15,805 nucleotides of DNA from DATMXS01 sp050260275. Lineage in GTDB: Bacteria; Acidobacteriota; Terriglobia; Bryobacterales; Bryobacteraceae. Position 1 is the stretch's first letter; every line of letters begins with the position of its first letter. Positions 7,355-14,825 of this stretch are shown here, piece after piece. The stretch lies in the NCBI GenBank assembly GCA_050260275.1, contig JBLNBX010000204.1, positions 1 to 15,805 of the forward strand, read 5' to 3'. The notes under the pieces are model-generated. The model had not been told where the DNA came from and made no database searches. It saw only the letters and a list, made by a program, of their open reading frames with translations. A program made the translations under genes and the position numbers.

Positions 7355-8796
7355 TTCCTCTCCCCAAATACGAACGACGCCAGCCAGGCTGTGACGAAGG
7401 TGAGCGACGTGCCGGCCAAGACGTACCACGTCCAGGCCACGGAGGTCGCGATTTTCAGGTACACCACCACCGCGAGGCCCGCCAGCATTCCGACCATGGC
7501 GGCGATCTCGCCGGTGCGGCGCGTCAGCACGCCGAGCAGGAACACGCCCAGAAGTCCGCCGTAGGCAATCGATGCAACCGTGAGCCCGGCCTCGAGCACG
7601 CTACCCCAGTGGCGGGCCGCGTAGCCGATCGCAACCAGAATGACGCCCCAGACGACGGTCGCTCCGCGCGCCATATTGAGGTAGGAACCCTCCGTCCTGC
7701 GCCGTCGTTGCTCGATGGGCCTGATGAAGTCCATGATGGTCGTGGACGCGAGAGAATTAAGCGCGGCACTCAGGTTGGACATGGCGGCGGCCAGAATTGC
7801 CGCGATCACCAGCCCCGCCAGGCCGGGCGGCAGTTGATTCCAGACGAACTGCGGGTACAGCCGGTCCGGAGGATCCGGCGGGGTCGCGCCCGTTTCCCGG
7901 TAGTAGACGAACAGAATCGCGCCGATCACCAGGAAAAGCGTGAACTGGAAGACGATGACCGCCCAGCTCGCGAACAGCGCCGCGCGGCTCTCGCCCTTGG
8001 AGCGCGCCGCGAGCAGCCGCTGAACCATTAATTGCTCTGTTCCGTGGCTGGCGGTCGTCAGGAAAGTACCGCCGATGATGCCGGCCCAGAACGTGTACGT
8101 TCGCGAGAAGAACTCTGGCGTGAGCGAGAAGCTGAAGTCGAACACACGGAACTTGCCGAGAGGCGCGGCCACCTCCACGACGTGCTCCCAGCCCCCGGGG
8201 ATCTGCTGGAGGATGACCACCAGGCTCACGATGGCCCCGAGGACGTACAGAACCATCTGAACGACGTCTGTCCATATGACAGCCGTCATGCCGCCCTCGA
8301 ATGTGTAGAACAGGGTGAGGCAGACGATGAGGATGATGGACGCCATCTCTCCTGTCCCGAGGATGATTGAGATGACAATCGAGATGGCGAACACCCGGAC
8401 GCCCTCTGCGAAGGCCCGGACCACGAGAAACGTCCCGGCAGTCAGTTTCCTGAGGCGCGGCCCGAAGCGCCGTTCGATCAGCTCGTAGGCGGTGAACATC
8501 TCGCCACGGAAGTAGTGCGGCAGGAACAGCGCGGAGATCACGATCCGGGCCAGGAGGTAGCCGAAAACCACCTGCAGGAAGCCGAAATCGCCAGCGAAGG
8601 CCAACGTCGGAGTGCCGATGATGGTAAGGGTGCTCGTCTCGGCCGAGACGATGGATAGCGCGATGGCCCACCAGGGTGCAGTCCGGCCGCCGAGGAAGTA
8701 GTCTTTCAGGCTCTTCTGCGACTTCCGGAACCTGGCTCCGAACCAGGTGATGCCGAGGAGGTAGGCGACCACAACTGCAAGGTCGGCGTAATGCAT
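7336..8796 (-). CDS. SSS-family sodium:solute symporter
   Basis: A 486-residue integral membrane sodium:solute symporter (SSS family, LeuT fold) with about 13 transmembrane helices. Typical features are the N-terminal DYFLGGRTAPWWAIALSIVS segment, TFEGGMTAVIWTDVVQMVLY in the middle, and the diagnostic LAAAMSNLSAALNSLAST stretch that contributes to the sodium site. The substrate is unknown; related proteins carry sugars, sialic acid, amino acids or monocarboxylates. The ATG at 8796 (MHYADLAVVV) matches the family N-terminus. A GTG at 8817 would begin upstream of the candidate -10 and is less likely. It is the first gene of a two-gene transporter unit, with the APC permease overlapping its 3' end by 19 bp. 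The nearby NamZ fusion on the opposite strand suggests, without proof, an amino-sugar substrate. Confidence 0.92.
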   Translation of the reverse strand: MHYADLAVVVAYLLGITWFGARFRKSQKSLKDYFLGGRTAPWWAIALSIVSAETSTLTIIGTPTLAFAGDFGFLQVVFGYLLARIVISALFLPHYFRGEMFTAYELIERRFGPRLRKLTAGTFLVVRAFAEGVRVFAISIVISIILGTGEMASIILIVCLTLFYTFEGGMTAVIWTDVVQMVLYVLGAIVSLVVILQQIPGGWEHVVEVAAPLGKFRVFDFSFSLTPEFFSRTYTFWAGIIGGTFLTTASHGTEQLMVQRLLAARSKGESRAALFASWAVIVFQFTLFLVIGAILFVYYRETGATPPDPPDRLYPQFVWNQLPPGLAGLVIAAILAAAMSNLSAALNSLASTTIMDFIRPIEQRRRRTEGSYLNMARGATVVWGVILVAIGYAARHWGSVLEAGLTVASIAYGGLLGVFLLGVLTRRTGEIAAMVGMLAGLAVVVYLKIATSVAWTWYVLAGTSLTFVTAWLASFVFGERKWPKQA

Positions 8797-8807
8797 TGAA
8801 AGACCGG

Positions 8808-8813
8808 ATTCTA
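8808..8813 (-). promoter_or_regulatory. Candidate extended -10 (TGCTAGAAT) for the symporter/permease unit
   Basis: On the minus strand TGC directly precedes TAGAAT, making an extended -10 of the TGn type, which can work without a good -35. None is visible. The hexamer ends 11 nt before the ATG at 8796, implying a leader of about 5 nt. Confidence 0.45.
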
Positions 8814-8908
8814 GCACAGCCGCGGCCGCAGGCCGGGAGCGGGTCCAAAAAGCTGCCCGGCGAAACCCGATCGCACGTTTTCGCCGTCCAAACAGTTGTA
8901 CCTTAATG

Positions 8909-8938
8909 TTGCACGCTGCAGAAAAATTCGGCTATACT
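8909..8938 (+). promoter_or_regulatory. Candidate promoter for the TPR exoprotein gene
   Basis: TTGCAC (8909-8914) and TATACT (8933-8938) are 18 bp apart. The -10 matches 5/6 of consensus and the -35 is weak. Transcription from about 8945 gives a leader near 100 nt with two possible hairpins: GCGGT/ACCGC (8955-8959 with 8964-8968), and GGACC paired with GGTCC near 8970-8993. A strong GGAGG (about 9036-9040) then precedes the GTG start. Unlike the neighbouring genes, this one has a full leader and Shine-Dalgarno. Confidence 0.45.
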
Positions 8939-9045
8939 CCGCTTTGTCCCGAAAGCGGTTTTGACCGCCGGACCCGGGCAGTGGACGGTCCCCTAGCAGC
9001 TCTGGAGGACCGGCACATCGGAAAAGGGCAGATGAGGAGGCGTGA

Positions 9046-10380
9046 GTGCTCGCTCAATTGAGTAAGACGTTTATGGCGGTTGCGGTTTCTTCCGCGCTAA
9101 CCCTAGCCCTTGGGCAGGCGCAGGCGCAGCAGGCGCAGGCGCAGCAGGCGCAGCCCGCGCAGGCCGGCCAGGCGCAACAGGCCGGGCCACAATGGAAGGA
9201 CAGGGCGGAGTACGACCTGGTCCAGGAAATCGGCAAGGCGACGGATGGCGCGAAGAAGCTCGCGCTCCTCGACGACTGGACCAAAAAGTACCCGAACACC
9301 GATTTCAAAGTCGCCCGCATGGTTCAGTACCTGGAGGCTTACCGGCTGCTGAACCAGCGCGACAAGATGCTCGAGACAGCCAAGCAGATCCTCGCCGAGG
9401 ACCCCAAGAACCTGACCGCGATTTACTGGACTGCAATCATCGTCCCAATGGGCAATCTGAGCGCGGAGGACTCGGAGTTCGGAGCCCGCTGCGCCCGGAT
9501 GCTGGCCGATGATCTCGAGAGTCTCCGTCCTGCGGGCGTCGCCGATGACGCATGGAAGCAGACCAAGGACGCTATGAAGCTGGACGCCGTGGGCCAGCGC
9601 GCTCTCGGCTATCTGGCCATGCAGGCGAAAGACTACGTCGAGGCCGAGAGGAGGTTGCGCGCGAATCTCGAGCTCAACCCTGCCGATGCCGAGGGCGCCT
9701 ACTGGCTGGGCTCCTCGCTGATCGGCCAGAAGAAGGTTGAGCTGCAATCCGATGCGTTGTTCTTCATCGCCAGAGCCGCCGCTTACGACGGTCCCGGCGC
9801 GGTGGACGAGGCTCGCCGCAAGACGCTGTTGGAATATGTCACCAACGCGTACAACACCTATCACGGCAAGGATGAGGCGGGGCTCCAGGAGCTGCTCGCG
9901 ACGGCGAAGGCGAACGCAATGCCTCCTACCGGTTTCAAGATCCTCAGCGAAGCCGAGGTGAAAGAGCACCAGGTTCAGCAGATCGCGGCGAGCGATCCGG
10001 CCATGGCTCTGTGGATAAAGCTGAAGGATGCCGCCAAGGCCGACCCGAACTACTTCGAGGCTGGCATGAAGGGCGCCCTAATTCCTCCGGAAGGCGAGCC
10101 TCCGTTCCGCGGCACGGTGATCAGCGCGACCCCGGAGAGGGCTCCGAAAGAAGTCGTGCTCGCGATAAGCGAACCCAACACGCCTGAGGTCACCCTGAAG
10201 GTCATCGATACGGCGCTCCCTGGTCCTGCAGCGCCCGGAACAACGATCACCTTCCGCGGTGTGGCGACCGAGTTGATCGCCGATCCCTACATGGTGACGT
10301 TCGAGGTTGAGCGTGAGCACATCACCGGCTGGCCCAGCTCACGGCCGGCCACCAAGAAGGCTGCTCCGAAGAAGAAGTAA
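9046..10380 (+). CDS. Secreted TPR-repeat protein with C-terminal beta domain
   Basis: A 444-residue protein of unknown function. Residues 1-27 form a Sec signal peptide (hydrophobic core FMAVAVSSALTLALG, likely cut after AQA). Residues 25-47 are a Gln/Ala linker. Helical TPR-like repeats follow over about 52-230, for example LDDWTKKYPNTDFKVARMV, AKQILAEDPKNLTAIYW and YVEAERRLRANLELNPADA. A region of about 345-425 is predicted beta-rich (RGTVISATPERAPKEVVLAI through ITFRGVATELI), possibly OB-fold-like. The last residues are a Lys-rich tail (TKKAAPKKK). The GTG at 9046 is supported by GGAGG about 6 nt upstream and by the signal peptide it creates. TPR exoproteins of this type usually act as periplasmic scaffolds; no enzyme motif is visible. 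It is monocistronic, divergent from the symporter, and ends at a strong hairpin. Confidence 0.85.
   Translation: MLAQLSKTFMAVAVSSALTLALGQAQAQQAQAQQAQPAQAGQAQQAGPQWKDRAEYDLVQEIGKATDGAKKLALLDDWTKKYPNTDFKVARMVQYLEAYRLLNQRDKMLETAKQILAEDPKNLTAIYWTAIIVPMGNLSAEDSEFGARCARMLADDLESLRPAGVADDAWKQTKDAMKLDAVGQRALGYLAMQAKDYVEAERRLRANLELNPADAEGAYWLGSSLIGQKKVELQSDALFFIARAAAYDGPGAVDEARRKTLLEYVTNAYNTYHGKDEAGLQELLATAKANAMPPTGFKILSEAEVKEHQVQQIAASDPAMALWIKLKDAAKADPNYFEAGMKGALIPPEGEPPFRGTVISATPERAPKEVVLAISEPNTPEVTLKVIDTALPGPAAPGTTITFRGVATELIADPYMVTFEVEREHITGWPSSRPATKKAAPKKK
9118..9147 (+). repeat. Two perfect tandem copies of a 15-bp unit inside the TPR gene
   Basis: GCGCAGGCGCAGCAG occurs at 9118-9132 and again at 9133-9147, encoding AQAQQ twice, with degenerate copies continuing to about 9185. 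The unit is a multiple of three, so changes in copy number would alter only linker length just after the signal peptide. Confidence 0.85.
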
Positions 10381-10391
10381 CCCGGTAAAAC

Positions 10392-10421
10392 GCATGGGGA
10401 GCGCTTGCGCGCTCCCCATGC
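10392..10421 (+). terminator. Strong hairpin downstream of the TPR gene
   Basis: A perfect 13-bp GC-rich stem, GCATGGGGAGCGC (10392-10404) with GCGCTCCCCATGC (10409-10421), and a TTGC loop, 11 bp after the stop codon. The plus strand has no U-tract after it. On the minus strand GTTTTACC follows, so it may terminate in both directions between the convergent genes. Confidence 0.6.
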
Positions 10422-10447
10422 ACCCCTCTGGAAGCCCTCACAACCCC

Positions 10448-10702
10448 TTAGAGCGTTCCGCACCGCGACACGCACGCCTGCGGCGGCGTGTGCGAGCGGG
10501 TAAGAGCAAGGCTGATAGCCACCTTCTCCAGGAATCCCGCAGGAACGCTCAATTCATCGATGGCGCGGTAGTTCGATACGAAATTCTGTGCCGAACAGAT
10601 GAACGTGCGGCCAGGAGAGCTCGCACCGGCCACCGCCATGGTGACGGCGGTCACGCCAGCCACGGCCAATCTCCTGATCCGTGTTGGGTTCTTGCCGCTC
10701 AC
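10448..10702 (-). CDS. Small putative secreted protein of unknown function
   Basis: An 84-residue open frame with protein-like features. It has a basic N-terminus (SGKNPTRIRR) followed by a hydrophobic segment (LAVAGVTAVTMAVAGA) that looks like a signal peptide. A mature part contains FVSNYRAIDE and FLEKVAISLALTRS, and three cysteines (FICSA, ACVSRCGTL). I recognise no family. The start is uncertain: GTG at 10702 gives the basic n-region but has almost no leader, with a TATAAA at 10711-10706 only 3 nt before it. An internal GTG 13 codons later has a good AGGAG but would lose the positive charges. It lies between the TPR gene's terminator and the DUF151 gene, 62 bp downstream of the latter. 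Confidence 0.45.
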   Translation of the reverse strand: MSGKNPTRIRRLAVAGVTAVTMAVAGASSPGRTFICSAQNFVSNYRAIDELSVPAGFLEKVAISLALTRSHTPPQACVSRCGTL

Positions 10703-10764
10703 ACCTTTATAGACGGAGCAAGCGGCAGATTGTTAGGCGGAATTAAGGATCGGCTGCCGGCTTT

Positions 10765-11253
10765 TCACATCTTGTAGCGCCCGAGGTCCTCGTCGTTCAG
10801 ATTCTCGAGCCAGCGCCGCAGCTCCTCGTTGTTGTTGACCTTTTCGGAAACCGAGTTCGCCATCTTTGAGGACTTCAGCACTGAGTCTTCGACGAAGATC
10901 GGGCAGTCCAGCCGCAGTGCGAGCGCTAGCGCGTCGCTCGGGCGCGAGTCCACCGTGATCACCTCGCCGTTGCGCTCCAGCCAGATGACGGCGTAGAAGG
11001 TGTCGTCCTTGAGGTCGCTGACCACCACTTTTTTGATGCCGGTGTTCAGGCCGAGGAGCATGGTCTTGATGAGGTCGTGCGTCATCGGCCGCGGAGTGGT
11101 GACTTTTTCGATTTCGAGCGCGATCGCGTTGGCCTCGTAAACGCCCACCCAGATCGGCAGAATCGAGTTGCTGTTCACGTCCTTGAGGATCACGATCGGC
11201 ATGTTTGTCATCGGGTCCATCATCAACCCGCGAATCTTCATCTCGATTTCCAT
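10765..11253 (-). CDS. Bifunctional nuclease (DUF151/BFN) domain protein
   Basis: A 162-residue cytoplasmic protein of the DUF151 family, named after a plant nuclease with RNase/DNase activity. The bacterial role is not settled. The domain spans residues about 5-125 and has the expected motifs: GLMMDPMTNMPIVILKD near the start, LPIWVGVYEANAIA (32-45), RPMTHDLI (55-62) and the signature VDSRPSDALALALR (101-114). The short acidic/helical tail (NNEELRRWLENLNDEDL) is common in the family. I chose the ATG at 11253 because the conserved core begins there; the frame to 11313 would run into the 3' end of miaB. GAGG lies 7 nt upstream. It follows miaB by 19 bp on the same strand, so the two are almost certainly co-transcribed. 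Confidence 0.93.
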   Translation of the reverse strand: MEIEMKIRGLMMDPMTNMPIVILKDVNSNSILPIWVGVYEANAIALEIEKVTTPRPMTHDLIKTMLLGLNTGIKKVVVSDLKDDTFYAVIWLERNGEVITVDSRPSDALALALRLDCPIFVEDSVLKSSKMANSVSEKVNNNEELRRWLENLNDEDLGRYKM

Positions 11254-11272
11254 GAGGGCGCCTCTCCTCCCA

Positions 11273-12610
11273 TTAGACCACCGTACCGGACGAATCCACT
11301 GCCTGCCCCACAAGCGAATTCGCGCCGGCTCGCGTCACCAGCACTTTCACGTACTTGCCTTCAAGCGCTTCCCCGCCCCCCGTGAAGTTGAGGACGCGGT
11401 TCTGCGAAGTCCGGCCGATCCACTGCCCGGTGGCGCGGTTGAAACCCTCAACCATCGCTTCCTGGACGGTGCCGATCAGCGCCGAGTTTCGCCGGATCTG
11501 GATCGCGCGCTGGCGGTCCTGCACCTCGGCCAGCCGCCGCGCCTTCTCCTCTTCGGGCACGTGCCCATCCAGTGATAGCGCCGGCGTGTTCGGCCTCGCA
11601 GAGTACTTGAAGCTGAACACGGAATCGAACTCGACCTCGTCCAGGAGCGACAGCGTCTCGCGGAAATCCTCCTCGGTCTCGCCGCAGAATCCGGTGATGA
11701 TGTCGGTGCTGATCGCAATCGATCGAGGCGACGCTTTCAGCCACTCGATCCGCTGCATGTACTCCTCGCGCGTGTATAGCCGCTGCATCCGCGCGAGCAC
11801 GCGCGTGGAGCCCGACTGCACCGGAAGATGAACATGGTTGGCCAGCACGGGGTTGGCATTGATCGCGTCCACGATGTCCTTGCCGAAATCGCGCGGATGC
11901 GAGGTGGTGAACCGGACCCGGCGCAGCCCGGGAATCTCCGCGACACGAGCCAGCAGTTCAGCGAAGCTCCAGCCCGCGGGCGAGGGGTCGCGATAGCTGT
12001 TCACGTTCTGCCCTAGGAGCTGGATTTCCGTGTACCCGGCCTCAGCCAGCGCGCGAGCCTCGTCCATCACGGACGCGCTGGGGCGGCTGCGCTCGCCACC
12101 GCGCGTGAACGGCACGACGCAGTAGGCGCAGCTCTTGTCGCAGCCCTCGATGATCGTTATGTACGCGCGGTAAGGGTTGTCGCGGCGCGTGAGCGGCGTT
12201 TCGAACGTTTCGTCCGTAGCGCATTCCAGCCCCGTAACGCGGCGCTCGCCGTTTTCGACGCGCGCAAGCAGTTCCGGAAGCCGGTTGTAGCTGGCCGAGC
12301 CGCACACAAGCGAAACGTGCGGAGCGCGGTCGAAGATGCGCTCGCCTTCCTGCTGCGCCACGCAGCCGAGCACCCCGAACACCTGGCCGTTCCCCGAGCC
12401 GTTGCCAGCCGCGCGCCGGAACTGCCGCAAGCGGCTGTAAACCTTCCGCTCGGCTTTGTCACGGATGCTGCACGTGTTGTACAGGATTAGGTCCGCCGAC
12501 TCGGGCGTGTCCACGCGCGTATACCCGCGCATGGCGAGTACGCCGGCCACTTTTTCCGAGTCGTGGACGTTCATCTGGCAGCCGAAAGTCTCGAGGTAGA
12601 AGGTTCTCAT
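11273..12610 (-). CDS. miaB: tRNA-2-methylthio-N6-dimethylallyladenosine synthase MiaB
   Basis: A 445-residue radical-SAM methylthiotransferase that converts i6A37 to ms2i6A37 in tRNAs reading UNN codons. The N-terminal UPF0004 domain supplies the auxiliary [4Fe-4S] cluster ligands C11, C47 and C83 (in FGCQMN, NTCSIRDKAE and LGCVAQ). The radical-SAM cluster ligands are C157, C161 and C164 (EGCDKSCAYCVVPFTRG). A TRAM RNA-binding domain covers about 377-438. NTCSIRDKAE and GGERSR favour MiaB over the MtaB and RimO paralogues. The ATG at 12610 gives the canonical MRTFYLETFGCQMN start; the longer frame to 12661 adds 17 residues across the candidate promoter. The first gene of a likely two-gene unit with the DUF151 protein. 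Confidence 0.97.
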   Translation of the reverse strand: MRTFYLETFGCQMNVHDSEKVAGVLAMRGYTRVDTPESADLILYNTCSIRDKAERKVYSRLRQFRRAAGNGSGNGQVFGVLGCVAQQEGERIFDRAPHVSLVCGSASYNRLPELLARVENGERRVTGLECATDETFETPLTRRDNPYRAYITIIEGCDKSCAYCVVPFTRGGERSRPSASVMDEARALAEAGYTEIQLLGQNVNSYRDPSPAGWSFAELLARVAEIPGLRRVRFTTSHPRDFGKDIVDAINANPVLANHVHLPVQSGSTRVLARMQRLYTREEYMQRIEWLKASPRSIAISTDIITGFCGETEEDFRETLSLLDEVEFDSVFSFKYSARPNTPALSLDGHVPEEEKARRLAEVQDRQRAIQIRRNSALIGTVQEAMVEGFNRATGQWIGRTSQNRVLNFTGGGEALEGKYVKVLVTRAGANSLVGQAVDSSGTVV

Positions 12611-12634
12611 CGTGGGCGATGGATGTACGTTTCC

Positions 12635-12640
12635 ATTATA
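12635..12640 (-). promoter_or_regulatory. Candidate -10 (TATAAT) for miaB
   Basis: A perfect TATAAT on the minus strand (12640-12635) lies 24 nt before the miaB ATG, which would give a leader of about 18 nt. No recognisable -35 lies at the usual distance, and there is no clear Shine-Dalgarno sequence. Confidence 0.45.
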
Positions 12641-12708
12641 AAGTCGCCCTCCCGGAGGCACCTGATCATCACGGGACGGCGCCGATGCTGCGAGGGTTCA
12701 GGGTGAGG

Positions 12709-12736
12709 CCGCGCCGGACCAGGCGGTCCGGCGCGG
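12709..12736. repeat. Perfect 12-bp GC-rich hairpin
   Basis: CCGCGCCGGACC (12709-12720) and GGTCCGGCGCGG (12725-12736) pair fully around an AGGC loop. An overlapping alternative stem, GCGGAC/GTCCGC, uses 12733-12738 with 12745-12750. It lies upstream of miaB and about 320 bp downstream of the second symporter. It could end the symporter transcript or belong to the hairpin array that follows. No U-tract is present. Confidence 0.55.
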
Positions 12737-12750
12737 ACGAGGGCGTCCGC

Positions 12751-12866
12751 CCCACTGGAGGCGTGGGCGCGCTGGCAGGGGAGCCGGAACCGGCGATCGG
12801 GGGGGGGGCGGAGTTCAGTCCGCTGCGGGAGCTACTCCGTCGCGGCTCTATCTGGGTTCGTATCAG
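12751..12866. other. GC-rich non-coding stretch with a run of ten G
   Basis: No gene or clear promoter is seen. The run of ten G at 12799-12808 is notable because long homopolymers are prone to slippage and to sequencing error. It does not interrupt any recognised coding frame. Confidence 0.5.
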
Positions 12867-13042
12867 GGCACGGCTTCAGCCGTGCCGGATACACGCCTCC
12901 TCAATCGGGCTTCAGGCCCTGTGCTGATGCTGCTCGATTTGCAGGGCTGAGGCCCTGCGCGGGCTCAAGCCCACCCCCAAGGGGCTCCAATGGCTTCGCC
13001 GATCGCGTTGGGGCCGTATTGCTGCGCGGCTTCAGCCGTGCC
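12867..13042. repeat. Array of short palindromic repeats (GGC-TTCA-GCC type)
   Basis: Several small hairpins in 176 bp: GGCACGGC-TTCA-GCCGTGCC (12867-12886, perfect), GGGC/GCCC around 12907-12920, GCAGGGC-TGAG-GCCCTGC (12941-12958, perfect), GGGC-TCAA-GCCC (12961-12972) and GCGCGGC-TTCA-GCCGTGC (13025-13041, one G-T wobble). The first and last share the core CGGCTTCAGCCGTGCC. The segment 12951-13000 matches 2447-2495 at about 42 of 50 positions, linking this array to the BIME-like units near tsaB. Unit spacing is irregular and there are no uniform spacers, so it is not CRISPR. Confidence 0.7.
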
Positions 13043-13052
13043 GATGGGCCGC

Positions 13053-14819
13053 TCAGTCCACCACCGTGCTCCAGCCACGGCTTGAGAGGTCGCGATAGAT
13101 CACCGCGCCGGCTGCCATTCCACCCGCGATCAGCGCGAGGCCCAGCGCGGTCTCGCCCAAGAGCAGCTTGCCGATGCCGAAGAGCCACCCGTAGATGAGC
13201 GCGATGCCGCAGACCGTGTCCAGGAGGTTTCGCCAGCCATCGCCCGATGCTTTCACGTCCGGAGCGAGCCGGGTCACAGGCCCCCATCCCACCACCGACG
13301 GGCGCGTGCGCCGGTAGAACGCGACCAGCGTATCCTTCGATTCCGGAGCTGTGAGGAACGTCGCCGCGAGCCAGACGACTGTGGTGACCGACACGGTGAT
13401 GATCATGATCCAGGCGAAATCGCGCGGCTGGTTGTTGTCGTACCCTGCGAAGTACAGCGCGGTCGAGACAACGAACGCGCACACCATCGCCGCCACCTCG
13501 CTCCAGGCGTTTATGCGCCACCAGTACCAGCGCAGCAGCAGCACGAGGCCCGTCCCCGCGCCGATGCCGAGCAGCAGCCGCCACGCGCCGCCGATGGAGT
13601 CCATGTAGAAGGTGACTCCGGCCGATACGATGGTCAGCAGCACGGTGGCCGCCTGCGACGCTCGCACGTAGTGGCGGTCGCTCGCGTCCTTCTTCAGGAA
13701 GCGGCGGTAGAAGTCGTTGATGATGTAGCTCGCGCCCCAGTTGAGCTGCGTCGAGATGGTTGACATGTACGCGGCCGCGAACGCCGCGATCATGAGCCCT
13801 CGCAGCGAAGCGGGCAACTCTGCGATCATCACGCGGATATAGCCTGTCTCGGGGTCCGCCAGCCCAGGAAACATGACCAGCGCGACGAGGCCCACCAGGA
13901 TCCATGGCCAGGGCCGGATTGCGTAGTGGGTCACGTTGAAGCAGAGCGTCGCGAGCAGCGAATGGCGCTCGTCTTTTGCGCAGAACATGCGCTGCGCGAC
14001 GTAGCCGCCTCCGCCCGGCTCCGCGCCGGGATACCAGCTCGCCCACCAGCTCATGCCGATGTATACGAAGAACGTGATCATCGGCATCCACGCGGAGTTC
14101 AGGTCGGGAATGAAGTTCAGGACGGAGCCGCCGCCCTCGCGCGCCGCGTCCACGGCGGCCAGCTTGAGCTTCAGTCCGTCGATTCCGCCCACCGCGCGCA
14201 CGGCGAAAACCGCAAGCACAATCACCATGCCCATCTTGACGAAGAACTGGAAAGCGTCCGTGATGAGGACGCCCCACAGGCCGGCGAGCGTCGAGATCAT
14301 CGCCGTGAAGGCGATCATCCCGAGCACGATGCCCAGCGCCTGCACCTTCGTCACGCCCAGGACGAGCATCAGAATCTTAACCATGGCCAGGTTCACCCAG
14401 CCGAGCACGATGCAGTTGATGGGCAGTCCGAAATAGAGCGCGCGGAAGCCGCGAAGGAACGCGGCGGGGCGTCCGGAGTAGCGTATCTCGGCGAACTCGA
14501 CGTCCGTCATGACGCCCGCGCGGCGCCACAGGCGGGCATAGAAGAACACGGTCAGCATGCCGCCGGCCACCATGTTCCACCACAGCCAGTTTCCGGCGAT
14601 TCCGCCCGTGGCGACGAGCCCGGTAACGGCAAGAGGCGTGTCGGCAGCGAACGTTGTCGCCACCATGGAGAGCCCGGCGAGCCACCAGGGCACGTTCCGG
14701 CCTGAGAGGAAGTACTCGCCTACATTCTTTCCAGCGCGGGCCTTGTAGTAGAGTCCAATGCCGAGGTTGAAGGCAAAATAGAGGGCAACTACGAGCCAAT
14801 CGGCTGCTGACAACTGCAC
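13053..14819 (-). CDS. SSS-family sodium:solute symporter, long form
   Basis: A 588-residue sodium-coupled transporter of the inner membrane. N-terminal features YFLSGRNVPWWLAGLSMVAT, then DTPLAVTGLVATGGIAGNW, mark the SSS subgroup common in Bacteroidota and Acidobacteriota next to sugar catabolism genes. The sodium-site region reads AAYMSTISTQLNWGASYIIN in place of the usual Ser/Asn-rich stretch. About 14-15 hydrophobic segments are present, with two extra C-terminal helices after a cytoplasmic loop. It is distinct from the 486-residue symporter at 7336. Sugars or polyols are plausible substrates, unproven. The GTG at 14819 is chosen because it gives the family N-terminus and lies 6 nt after a perfect TATAAT. 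TTG at 14813 is an alternative, and the first ATG is too far inside. No catabolic gene adjoins it. Confidence 0.9.
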   Translation of the reverse strand: MQLSAADWLVVALYFAFNLGIGLYYKARAGKNVGEYFLSGRNVPWWLAGLSMVATTFAADTPLAVTGLVATGGIAGNWLWWNMVAGGMLTVFFYARLWRRAGVMTDVEFAEIRYSGRPAAFLRGFRALYFGLPINCIVLGWVNLAMVKILMLVLGVTKVQALGIVLGMIAFTAMISTLAGLWGVLITDAFQFFVKMGMVIVLAVFAVRAVGGIDGLKLKLAAVDAAREGGGSVLNFIPDLNSAWMPMITFFVYIGMSWWASWYPGAEPGGGGYVAQRMFCAKDERHSLLATLCFNVTHYAIRPWPWILVGLVALVMFPGLADPETGYIRVMIAELPASLRGLMIAAFAAAYMSTISTQLNWGASYIINDFYRRFLKKDASDRHYVRASQAATVLLTIVSAGVTFYMDSIGGAWRLLLGIGAGTGLVLLLRWYWWRINAWSEVAAMVCAFVVSTALYFAGYDNNQPRDFAWIMIITVSVTTVVWLAATFLTAPESKDTLVAFYRRTRPSVVGWGPVTRLAPDVKASGDGWRNLLDTVCGIALIYGWLFGIGKLLLGETALGLALIAGGMAAGAVIYRDLSSRGWSTVVD

Positions 14820-14825
14820 TAAGCA

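Noticed and set aside
12867..13042. Possible CRISPR array
   Set aside because: Repeats are self-complementary and unequal, spacing is irregular, there are no uniform spacers, and no cas genes are present.
12901..14277. A 458-codon minus-strand frame overlapping the long SSS symporter
   Set aside because: It runs in a different frame of the same strand through the symporter and out into the palindromic array. It is Arg/His/Gly-rich and lacks any membrane or domain pattern.
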